Origin: Leptasterias polaris
Lineage: Eukaryota > Echinodermata > Asteroidea > Forcipulatida > Asteriidae
NCBI GenBank assembly: GCA_037783415.1
Contig: JAZGTN010000214.1
Span: forward strand, 124,001 to 188,000
Direction: 5' to 3'
Length of the DNA: 64,000 nucleotides
Shown here: positions 10,765-20,700 of the stretch, piece by piece
How positions within the stretch are numbered: the first letter of the stretch is position 1
Layout: every line of letters begins with the position of its first letter
Program-made: the position numbers and the translations under genes
The notes under the pieces: model-generated
Database searches by the model: none
Seen by the model: the letters and a program-made list of their open reading frames with translations, nothing else
Told to the model about the DNA's origin: nothing

Positions 10765-11368
10765 TAGCCCAGGTTGGACTCCTCCGTTGCATACAACGCG
10801 ACAGAGTCCAGGGTATAAAGGGGCTCTGCCAAGCGAAAAAAATTATAAATTTAATTTTTTTTTTTTTTACCTATTTGAGGAAGCTGAAACTTGACTCACA
10901 TATTCCTTGTGTCCTGAACTTTACGCCTGCTCTTATTCAGAATTGAAAATTTTATCCTTGGATGACATTATTTCTGAAAATAAGTCCGAGTTGTGCACTG
11001 GCGATGTGACAACCTCAACTGACATGGAACCAAGTCCACAAAAGAGGGCGCTGTCTAACCCGTAACACTCAATGTTTTTACTTCCGGGCGGCAACACGAC
11101 GGAGTCACAGCGCCAGTGCACAACTCGGACTTATTTTCGAAAATAATGTCATTCATGGATGTATTTGTTCGTTTTTGAACTCATCAAAAGTGTAGTTAAG
11201 GGCACCAAGAATAAATGAATGGAGTTTCAGCTTCTCAAATTAGGTAAAAATATGAACAAATTGTACTCAAAATTTTGTTCGCATTGTACAGGATCTTTAT
11301 ACCCAGGACGTCAGTGCAGTGGCACTCTGTCCTTGCTCTATGCACTGACTGACGTCCTACCAGGGCTA
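10765..11368. mobile_element. Palindromic DNA element 2, near-perfect 9-bp target duplication
   Basis: The left end TAGCCCAGGTTGGACTCCT and the right end ACGTCCTACCAGGGCTA form an imperfect inverted repeat. The inner arms match closely: AAGTCCGAGTTGTGCACTGG near 10981 is inverted near 11115. Flanking 9-mers are AGGTGGTGG (10756-10764) and AGGTGGTAG (11369-11377), one mismatch. The arms are more diverged than in element 1, so this copy is probably older. It has no coding capacity. Confidence 0.82.
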
Positions 11369-11382
11369 AGGTGGTAGGGAGT

Positions 11383-12119
11383 TAGCCCCACTTGTGTGGC
11401 CAAGGCTAGCTGAATCCTTGGCCACACGTCCGGACCATTTCTTTTTAAGCTAAGAAATAACCATTTATGGCGCATTATGGCGCATTCCCTACGGGCCAGA
11501 TGGCGATTTAAACCAGCTGAATGTGTTCACCTAGCTCTTAGCTTGCTTTGTGTGTTTTGAATATACAAACCAATAAAATTTTAAAAATAAATTTTAAACG
11601 ATTATTGTGCAACTTACTCCGAATTAATTTCCGCGATGTGTACCAAGAGCCGCCATTTTAGAATAAACCCAACAATCATGCGAATCGAATGCGACGTGTC
11701 ACGTCATTGGCCGGCTGGGCTGTGGGCAGAACGAGGTACGGTGGGAACATTTCATTGGTTGCTTTGTGACTGCTCCGCCCACAGCCCAGCCGGCCAATGA
11801 CGTCGCATTCGATTCGCATGATTGTTGGGGTCATTCTAAAATGGCGGCTCTTGGTACACATCGCGAAAATTAATTCGGAGTAAGTCGCACAATAATCGTT
11901 TAAAATTTATTTTTAAAATTTTATTGGTTTGTATATTCAAAACACACAAAGCAAGCTAATAAAAGAGCTAGGTGAACACATTCAGCTGGTTTAAATCGCC
12001 ATCTGGCCCGTAGGGAATGCGTCATAATGCGCCATAAATGGTTATTTCTTAGCTTAAAAAGAAATGGTCCGGACGTGTGGCCAAGGATTCAGCTAGCCTT
12101 GGCCACACAAGTGGGGCTA
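11383..12119. mobile_element. Palindromic DNA element 3, 9-bp target duplication with extra 8 bp
   Basis: The ends TAGCCCCACTTGTGTGGCCA and TGGCCACACAAGTGGGGCTA are perfect inverted repeats, and the pairing continues through arms of about 340 bp with few mismatches. The centre, around 11725-11760, is short. GTAGGGAGT precedes the element (11374-11382) and recurs at 12128-12136, separated from the right end by CTATCTAA. That extra 8 bp may be a lost part of the left terminus or a small insertion. No ORF is present. Confidence 0.85.
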
Positions 12120-12662
12120 CTATCTAAGTAGGGAGTGAGTAGTGACCAACAAAATGAACAAGGTCAAATGTACAGCAGTGTAAGTTGTAACTAAAACTGT
12201 ACTGTTGTTGGCCACGGCAAATCGAAACAAAATGGCACTTTCCCCTGATGAGTACTAAACTACCATAAATATGTCATACTTACAGTAATTCACACTCTGG
12301 TCACACAATTTCGATACATCAACTGTCAGTGTCAGATGTCATTAAATTCGTAGACTCTGTGGTACGTGTGGCGTCTGTAACGACAGGTTTTACAAAAGGA
12401 ATGCCGTAATAACAAGCGGGTGGTACCCTTGACGTTTTGTCAACTAAACTAATGTACGACGTCAAGACTTCGTGCTAACAAGGGCGCCCTCTGCTGTTTG
12501 TGAAGTGTAATTTTTGCAGGCCCTTTTCAAAATCAGTTGGCTCAGGTTCCAGCTAGGCCGCCTCCGTCACGCCCCTTTCGCTCGGGCGATCCCAGAACCT
12601 GATGGCGAGGTCTTGGATGGGACAGATGAGGCCGAGAGAAGGGTAAACTACTTCCTGTCTGT

Positions 12663-12985
12663 ATCAGCGCCGTAACTAGGTTAAAATTTAAAGAGTGCAC
12701 AAAGGGGTGTGCACCACTTTTTCTAGGTAGGGGAGCACTTCTGCTGGCCAAGCTTCCGTTTGCATTCTTCTTAAACAATTAGCCCCTCTTCTGCGCCACT
12801 TTTATGTAATTACAGTAATTTACTATTTTTTGGCATTAGTACTCTGGAAATTTCTAATCCCCAAAGTCCAGATTTTAAAGGGGGGGGGGGGGGGGGGGGG
12901 GCGAAGGGGAACGGGCATCAATTGGCGGGGCATGTGACCCTTTCCCCCCCCCCCCCCCCCCCCCCCCCGCACCCAGTTACGCCAC
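12663..12985. repeat. Degenerate element with GTAACTAGG ends and G/C homopolymer hairpin
   Basis: GCGCCGTAACTAGG near 12667 has a diverged inverse, CCCAGTTACGCCACTAG, near 12971. Inside are an uninterrupted run of 22 G (12880-12901) and one of 25 C (12944-12968) separated by 42 bp. The runs can pair as a hairpin. Element type is unknown. Confidence 0.5.
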
Positions 12986-13756
12986 TAGTCTTTATCCACA
13001 CAATAAAAACACAAACGGTGCCGCGACATCTTAACTTCAGTTTTAATTTCTATTTTAGAAAAAGAAAAACATTCTTGTTGCAACAAATCCTTAGTGTTCG
13101 TGTCAATCAGTAGTAGGCACCTAGCGGTGATTTGTGATGCAAGAATAAATCTCTTCAGGTTGCTAATTCATTCAGGGAGCCACTGGTCATTGGCGTAAAC
13201 GTACCAACGCATCGGCGGGAATTAACTCTTTTTCAAAAATCCACACGTGGGCCAAATCATTGAAGCATTAAATCATCAAATGTAACAACCTAACAACAAA
13301 TTTTGTTTGTCATACCTAATATCTAACGTTTCTGTTCCGTAGTATAAAAATAAAAAAATCCAGAAGAGGAACACAAATTTTTGGCAAGACTGATTGCAAA
13401 CCATGAAAGTTTGCGTGTAGGCTACTAAATTCATGACACTGCAAATCAGGAAGATAATTAACCGACCGATGATGACGGGAAGGGGTGACCACAAGAATTT
13501 TGACAAGAACGAACAAACACGAACAACCATAGGGACAAGAGGGCCAGGGGATGGCACATTCAACTTTAAGAACTAATGGCAGAGAGGTGTGTGGACTGTA
13601 TTCCTGAAGTTAGAAATAGTTTACTTTAAAAAGGGCATTGGATGCATTACTAGTGTGTTTTTTATCATTGTCACAGCAGATTTGACATTTAAGAATTAAG
13701 AGTCGAGGAAAACAAAATTGCAATGAATATTGTGTTTTTCCCATACATTATTACGA
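12986..13756. other. Non-coding stretch, nothing recognised
   Basis: Small frames occur, such as 13276-13563 on the minus strand, but they show no family motif or splice context. I see no repeat structure here. Confidence 0.4.
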
Positions 13757-13875
13757 GTGTTATTATTATTATTATTATTATTATTTATTTCTCTCCACTT
13801 ACAATAATAATGAACAAACACAGCTAAAGTATAAAGTAAGAATTAAACATAAAAAAAAAAAAAGTGGAGAGGGCA
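13757..13875 (-). repeat. Truncated retrotransposon 3' end with (AAT)n tail
   Basis: On the minus strand the sequence ends GAGAAATAAATAATAATAAT and continues as a trinucleotide tail. The same kind of tail recurs at 17281-17330. This pattern fits the 3' end of a heavily 5'-truncated LINE or LINE-mobilised SINE. A poly(A) tract lies at its other side (about 13851-13863). Confidence 0.45.
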
Positions 13876-15060
13876 AGGCCGAGGAGGAAAAATATAATTC
13901 CTATTACCATAAGGTTCAGCCTGCCCTTGTATAAAAACAGTCATTAAAAAGTGTTAAGCATTGTTTGCACTCAATAGAGGGGTGGGGAGGTTTTCGATGA
14001 AAGTTATACATTACCGGAATTCAGGTGAAATAAATGAAACAGACAAATTAAAAACTTGGTTTCAGTACATAATTGTCTCAATTAAAGTGATGTTACGTTT
14101 ACATACATTTTGTTTTCGACAAAAGTGCATTTGAACCAATATACTAAACGTTTGTACACAATAAATTAAGCTGAAAATATACGTCCATTGTTATGCATCT
14201 CAAGTCAGTTTGAAACCAACTAGAGCCATTGTCATTATAATGCTTACACATAGGCCTACTGTTAAATTAAATGGATGTCATAATACAATTTTTAACCTGA
14301 AAGATAAGGTACTGCGTTTGTTATAAGGGCGTTTACGAAACAACAGCTTACAGCCCGGTTTAGGAACCGTCCTTCTGATTGATGTCCCGAAAGTAAAAAA
14401 GACTAACGGAGCCCAAGCCAAAACCGTGTTTACGAAAAGGCTCACAGATCACTATCAACTGCTGCCCCCACCCATGTCATGTTCCTAGCATACAATACAC
14501 AATAATGAATACCGATTCTCACTACACAGAGAGATCAGACTATTTTTGCCCATCCATTTATATAATACAGACCCGTGTTAATTTCAACTTAAAACGTTTG
14601 TTTTACTTCCAAATTAATACCACATAGAGCGCAGACAGATATTTCTTAGAATACTTGGAATACTACACAAATCTTGATATTTTGTTTTCACAAACCATTA
14701 TTGTACTTTTTTTCAGTGTTACGTCTGTACTTCATACATTGTATACCTCTATAAATTTACACCTTATTAAACACCGAGTTCAATTGCAGCAAATAAAATT
14801 CTATGACTTATTTACAGCTTAAACTTTTGGCTTCTTGAAAATTCACAAAACTACATGAACATGAGTTAGAGAACATAAGTAGTTAGAAAAGTTAACAGTA
14901 ACATTTGTAATGTTCTAATACAGGCGAATCAGTAGTCTTGACGCAAATTACAATTTCCCAAGTCTTATACACTTTCAAATTTCGGACATCGTTTGTGACC
15001 CATGATAACAAAAATAAACACATATTTATAACAATTAATTTCAAAAATATTATTTAGAGT
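13876..15060. other. AT-rich non-coding stretch
   Basis: No exon, RNA gene or clear repeat is seen. It lies between the two minus-strand genes and may include 3' UTR of TRIO only if the final TRIO exon is very long. Confidence 0.4.
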
Positions 15061-15345
15061 GTTGTGGCCGAGGGATTGAGTGTCCCAGACTCAAGTTCTA
15101 CTTTGGCAAAGACACATGGTGTGGGTTCGAATCCCCCTTGTGTCATTAAGCACTTGACTATAATTGCTTCTTTTTGCCTCAAGTAAATGGGTACCTATGA
15201 GGACAGAAGTGTTTCTTGTAGTACAGGGTAAAAGGGTTAATGCACCATGAATGTCCAAAATTGTCAGATACCTTTGCAATGCAAATGTACATTGATTATT
15301 ATTACAATTAAATTGAAATTCAAATTGTTGTCCCACCTATACACG
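15061..15345 (+). repeat. tRNA-derived SINE
   Basis: The head resembles a tRNA: an A-box-like TGGCCGAGGGATTGAG near 15065 and an exact B box GGGTTCGAATCCC at 15123-15135. A tRNA-unrelated body follows, with AAGCACTTGACTATAATTGC, also found in the SINE at 28296-28440. It ends in an ATT-rich tail near 15296-15310. The anticodon arm is degenerate, so this is not a tRNA gene. Confidence 0.8.
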
Positions 15346-17227
15346 ATAACGAACAGACCTATTCAAATGAATACATAGAGCTAAAACAGTTGAAAATCAA
15401 AGACTTATATCTTCCAAATGATTAAAAACTATAACTTTAAAAAGCCTGACATAAGAGAAACAATGGACAGATAGATAGGCAGTGCTAATTAGTTTATTTG
15501 GCATTTTACCACAACTATAAATCCATAATGCTGTGGAAAGAGTTGGTTAAATTAACTGTTAGAAATGTATTACCAGTACATCCCAATAATATATAATGAC
15601 TATTTCACATGTAAACCAGTTAAATAGTCCCTCTCAATTATAAGAATCCCTTCTCATAAATTTACCCCCCAGGATTCTCCCTATTTACTAAAGCTAAAAG
15701 AAACATGTGGATAAAATAATATGTTTAACCTGCAGTTTTTCCATTTTCTTCAAAGGTAAAATGATAGAACTGTAACGAAGGGGAACAATCTGCAGTGTAT
15801 GTTCTGTAAAAGGCTATTTAATTGGTTCGTGTGTTCAATCAACTAGTTTAACAGCCCAGAAAATATTTCAAAATTGAGATGGTGTTTATATCAATATTGA
15901 CCCATTGCAAAAGTACACTACCATGCTAGCCAGTTTGGGAGTAAAATTGCATGTAATCGTGCAAACACCATGTGGCCTGAAATGCACACTACACTGTCAT
16001 AACACATGAGGGCATCGACTCCCAACATGGCACAAACCAAGGTTATTGTGATGATGTTAGGTTAATTGGGTCAATATCTCTGCTTTTTGTGTATAAGGGG
16101 GATTATTTGTTATTACTACCAGAAATTAGTAAAATGTAAGCAATAATATGGTGGGAGGTGTGTTTATAGACTCTATTGCAAATTGACATCAGCACCACTT
16201 CGCTATATAACTGTGGTCTACAAGCTTTTAGACACTGTTGTCACAAACTGCACACACACACAAGCTTAATCTGATCGATTTCAAAAAGAAGCACTGCTGA
16301 ATAAATTCAATTTCTAGGCTAAAATCATGGGACCAGGCACAAACAATAATCATTTCATGGCATTCAGACTGAAACCCTTTTCCCCCCTTAGCAAACGTTA
16401 TTCCTTGTGTGTTTAACAATTTCTCTGTAAGTGTCCCCAGTTCTCAGCTCACAAACCATGGATAGAGTTGCTGAAGTACATTTCTACAAGCCTTTAAGTT
16501 TCATCTTCAGTATAGCTTTCTTGGCAACAAGGGATACAATTTCTTCCTATTCAATAAGCCACTTGTGAGAGGTTTGAATGTCTTACTCAGTCACAAGTGA
16601 ATGCTCAATTGGAATTCCTCAGACTAAATGCAAAGTTGCTATGTCACATGGTTAAGGAGCAAGCCTTTGCAGAGTTACAAAAGGAAGGGCCTAAACACAC
16701 CCATACAAAATCTCCAATGAAAAGTGTGGCACAAAAATACCAGTCTTTGCTAGTCTGGATGTTGCTATGCAAAAACTTAACTAATGTAACAACAGTATTT
16801 TTAGGCTGAGGAATTCAAATTCAACATTTAATAGTGACGAGGGAAGTCACTGAAGCAGAAATCATTCAAATTTATTCTTAATGTATCAAAGCATCATTTG
16901 AAAGCTGATGACCAAGGATATATGGCAGTACCAATAACTCATAACTTAATTATTTCTTCTTTGCCTTCTCCTGACGAGGAACAGAGCATGCTGTTTGATT
17001 CATTTAGTAAGCAACTGGTTCTTCTCAGATCCACATGTAAGAACATTGGATACTCGCACATGAGCCTACATATATGGTGTCTCCGCCAACCACTATCTCA
17101 CTGTACCTTTACCATGCAAACCTAAGATCATTTCCTTGCCTTGGTTTTGTGTGAGCAGTAATAATCTAACAACCTACTCGTAGGACTGAGTAGGACAAGA
17201 TATATATGTTTGTTGTACATCTACAAC
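15346..17227. other. Non-coding stretch, possible TRIO 3' UTR on the minus strand
   Basis: There is no coding frame of interest. It lies downstream of the TRIO stop (17703). Several minus-strand AATAAA hexamers occur (for example near 15493 and 16870), so part of it may be 3' UTR, but no end can be chosen from sequence alone. Confidence 0.35.
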
Positions 17228-17642
17228 TAGGCCCAATTTCATAAAGCTGTTTAACAGAAATTGCTGCTTAGTGAAACTTCTATTATTTATTATTATTATT
17301 TATTCGACCTCAACAGTACAGAACAGAAAATACAATACAATGCAATAACGGAGGGGGAAAAAACCCAAAACAGAAACGACAAAGCAACAAAACATTATGA
17401 GGAAAAAAAAAAAAAAAAAAAAAAAAAATCAATCAATCAATCAATCAATCAGTCAATAAATTAAAAAGGAATTAAATAAATAAATAAATAAATAATCTTT
17501 GCTAATCAAAAAATTAGTGCGGCACCAGTGGCAACAATGTAAACTTAATGGAATGTTGGCTGGTAACCTGTTTCTGCTTAGCAAGTTTGTTCTGTTCTAA
17601 GCAAGTTTTTGTGCTTACAGTCTTTATGAAATTGGGCCCTGG
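17228..17642. mobile_element. GGCCCAATTTCAT MITE split by a nested insertion
   Basis: The left end GCCCAATTTCATAAAGCTG and right end ATGAAATTGGGCCC belong to the family seen at 3708-3891. The interior motifs TGCTTAGCAAG and TTGGCTGGTAACCTG match the copy at 42215-42356. The element is longer than its relatives because a retrotransposon tail and simple repeats (17281-17495) are inserted in it. It begins only 61 bp beyond the TRIO stop codon and so may lie in the TRIO 3' UTR. Confidence 0.75.
17281..17495. repeat. Nested retrotransposon tail with poly(A), (TCAA)n and (AATA)n
   Basis: It starts with ATT repeats that read on the minus strand as a GAATAAATAATAATAAATAA tail. It then passes through a 26-nt A run (about 17402-17427), seven TCAA-type repeats and six AATA repeats. 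The sequence interrupts the MITE 17228-17642. Confidence 0.6.
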
Positions 17643-17702
17643 TCAGGGTCACTCAACAATCTCTGAAGCCATCACATGAGAGCGCCCTCACTAGTCCTTG
17701 AG

Positions 17703-17768
17703 TTACACAGTGGATGTTTTACTCATTTTGTGGTAGCCTACGACCGGGAGCACTGGTCTGACATCATT
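17703..17768 (-). CDS. TRIO: TRIO terminal coding exon
   Basis: The exon has acceptor CCCCTCACAG and joins in phase 0 to the CAG codon ending 21397-21535, giving [19 protein letters not shown] and a stop at 17703-17705. The sequence RRxxQNDVRP is the conserved end of vertebrate TRIO and Kalirin kinases (family knowledge), which supports both this exon and the gene identity. The intron before it is 3.6 kb, but 3.2 kb of that is the piggyBac element at 17827-21048. Confidence 0.9.
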   Translation of the reverse strand, partial: NDVRPVLPVVGYHKMSKTSTV

Positions 17769-20700
17769 CTGTGAGGGGAAAAGGATGGTGTGATGAGAGG
17801 TCAGCATGATTTCTATTATGTAGCGCTTAACTCTTTCACTACGGAGTTTTTTGGCATGCTGTGACGTAATTAATTTCAACACATACACATCGCATAGACA
17901 ATATTTTAGTAAAATAGTTGTAAGTAGGTTTTTCAGAGTCCTATACCCATGACTGATATATCAAAATGAAGCTGAGGACATTGTAAATGTGATTCAAGTA
18001 TCAGAACATTTGTTTATTCATGAAATAAAAATATGGGAGCTCATATATGAAAATTAATTTTGCAGATATGAAATATTAAAAAAAAAATTGTTGAAATATC
18101 AGCAAAAAAATCAAACATAATGTCAAGAATCATTATTGATTATAACTTAGCAAGATTGATGGAGGTAATGGCAATAAAATGGCCGAGTATGGTTACAATT
18201 GAATGTTTTTTTGAAAAGTTATGAGGTTTTCATTTTGATAAGGCAAATTCAAAAATTACTCTAAAGTGTGTTCATTGACTAGGATATAGAGTTGCTCATG
18301 TTTTATGCAGGTACATGTACAAAAAACATACATACCTGAACTTACTAATATAATGAACATACACAGTTTATTATGTGTATTTGAATAAAATAGCACAATA
18401 ATTCTGTATTCACAAAGGTCAAATGTAAATAAAAATTATTTTTTTAGATAAAAAAAGTGCAAAAAAGTATAAATAAGAAGTTTGTTTATCAAAACAAAAC
18501 TTATCAATGCAGCAAGATATGGATGGAAGTCATGGCAGTAATATTTCCCAAAATGACATTTGAACGGTTCTTCTAAGAGATTTTAGTTTGTTTCTTAGTT
18601 TATTTATGGGAGATTGAGTTTTTCATGTTGTATGACAGGTACAAAAATTATTATTATACTGACAAACAAACAACTTATAAAGATTCAGAATAATGCAGTT
18701 ATTTGCACGTGTAACTCATAGTGCTATTTCAATTTTGTGCCATTTCAATTTTGTGCCATTTCAAACATGGATATTGAAAAGAAAACATACATGTACATTT
18801 ATATTTTGGCATAAATAGAAATGCCAAAAAGTGTTATACATGTAAACAAATTGATGACATAATAAAGTGTACTTGGTAGTTTATCCTAAAAGTCCCTGCA
18901 ATAAGTGTCAATGTTCATTCAGACTGATGTGTGGTACTTCAAAAAACAATCCTTGGGATGGAGATGGGGAGCATCACTGCAACCAGTACAGAAAAAGTTT
19001 GTGCGTCTGCGCTTTGTGGGATTGCTGCAGACGACACAGTTTCTATCTGCTTCACGGTGGTCGATGAGATGCGTATTACCCTGCAGACGCTCCACGGGGT
19101 TACCGGTTGTGGGTCGTCCGACCCGAATTCGATGCTCATCCTCTCGAGTGTTTGCTGCAGCAATTTCAGTTAGAGACGTGATAAGTTCGTGTTTGAACTT
19201 ACGGAAGCTGATTTTCTGTTGGTTGTTGTCACGTGTCAGTGAGTACAGTATGTAGGCATTTGACTGGCAGATTTCGAGTAACCAGAAAAAAATCCGCTTC
19301 CACCACTTGATTGTTTTTCTGGAAAACTGTCCGTAGTACGAAATGCACTGGTCCACCCGATCACAACCATTCATCGAGTGGTTGTAGTCATTGACGACGA
19401 CCGGCTTGTCGACTTTCTCTCCATGCTTCCTGGTGATGGTGATATTCCCCACAGTGGCCTTGGTAGAGACAAGCAAACACGGTTTACGTGCTTTCTTATC
19501 CCTCCATGCTACACAGAGGATGCCGTCCGCTTCACTCCTGAAGCATTTGGACTCACGATGATCAAGCTTCAATGTTTTGAGTTCTGGTGGGAAGTTTTTT
19601 CGGTTGAGATTTAGCGTGCCGGTGTAGTACATCTTCTGGGAGGTGAGGTATTTGATGAGGGCATGGGTGGTGTAGTATCGATCGGCGAAAATGTGATGAC
19701 CCTTTCCAAGAGGTTGAAGCAAGTATTCAAAGATTTTCTCTGACTGGCCGCTTACGTCATCATTGGTCAGGTTGTATGACGTATCCTTCCCAAAATATAT
19801 AAGTATGTTGTAAGCGTACCCAGTGACACTATCGCACAGTCCAAAGGTTTTGATGTGGTGCTTTTTGGGTTTGGCAGCATTGTACTGCTTGTATTTCCAT
19901 CTACCCTTCCACCCAATTACCATTTCGTCAATGGATACGTCAGTGAATGGGTAGTACACCGCTTGAAATTGTTCAAGTAGTGTGTTGAGAAACGGCTCAA
20001 TTTTCTCCTTCGCAACTGATTCTACGCTCGAAGCATGTAACATGGTATGGTATATGGCCTCAAATCTATTTCTTGGAAACATCTGGCCAAACCATGGGCT
20101 AAAGTTCACAGGAAACGTCGACCAGTAGTCCTTTACACTTGGTCGTTTGTTTAGCCCCATTGCTATAAGAACAGCAAGGAACTTCAACAGTTCATTGTCA
20201 GTTACTGGCTTCCAGTTACTGTAAACTGATCTACGACGGGCAGGATTGTTGATGAGCAATTTATATGCAGCAAATTCGTTGATCATGTTCTTTATTTGCA
20301 GTAGCACATCATGTGTCAAAAGTTCAAAGAGACAATCAATGGGTCTCGAATCTGCATCTAAAGTTCCATTTACACCAGGAGGTTTATTTGGTGTGAATCG
20401 AAATGAATGTCCCGATGTATCATTCTTTGATCCAGAAATGTCTTTCCAGTCATTATCATTAGCAATTTGTGGCCTAACGTTACCTCTTGCTGCTACTGGG
20501 GCCCCGGTCTTACGCTGCGATGTACCCCGTTGCCGTGGACCACCGCGGCCGCGAGTTTGCCTTCGTCCTTGCCGATGTGTTGTTGCTGGGCATACTAAAT
20601 TGTCGTCCGAATCGCTACTACCAGAGCTTGATTGATAGTCATCCTGGGTAGAATTATCATTACTGTCATCTCCATCGGATTCTGAGTCTGAATTCCACTG

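Noticed and set aside
15061..15135. A tRNA gene
   Set aside because: The A and B boxes are present but the anticodon arm and acceptor pairing are degenerate, and the body matches other SINE copies.
20246..20635. A 129-aa plus-strand frame
   Set aside because: Antisense shadow of the piggyBac transposase N-terminus.
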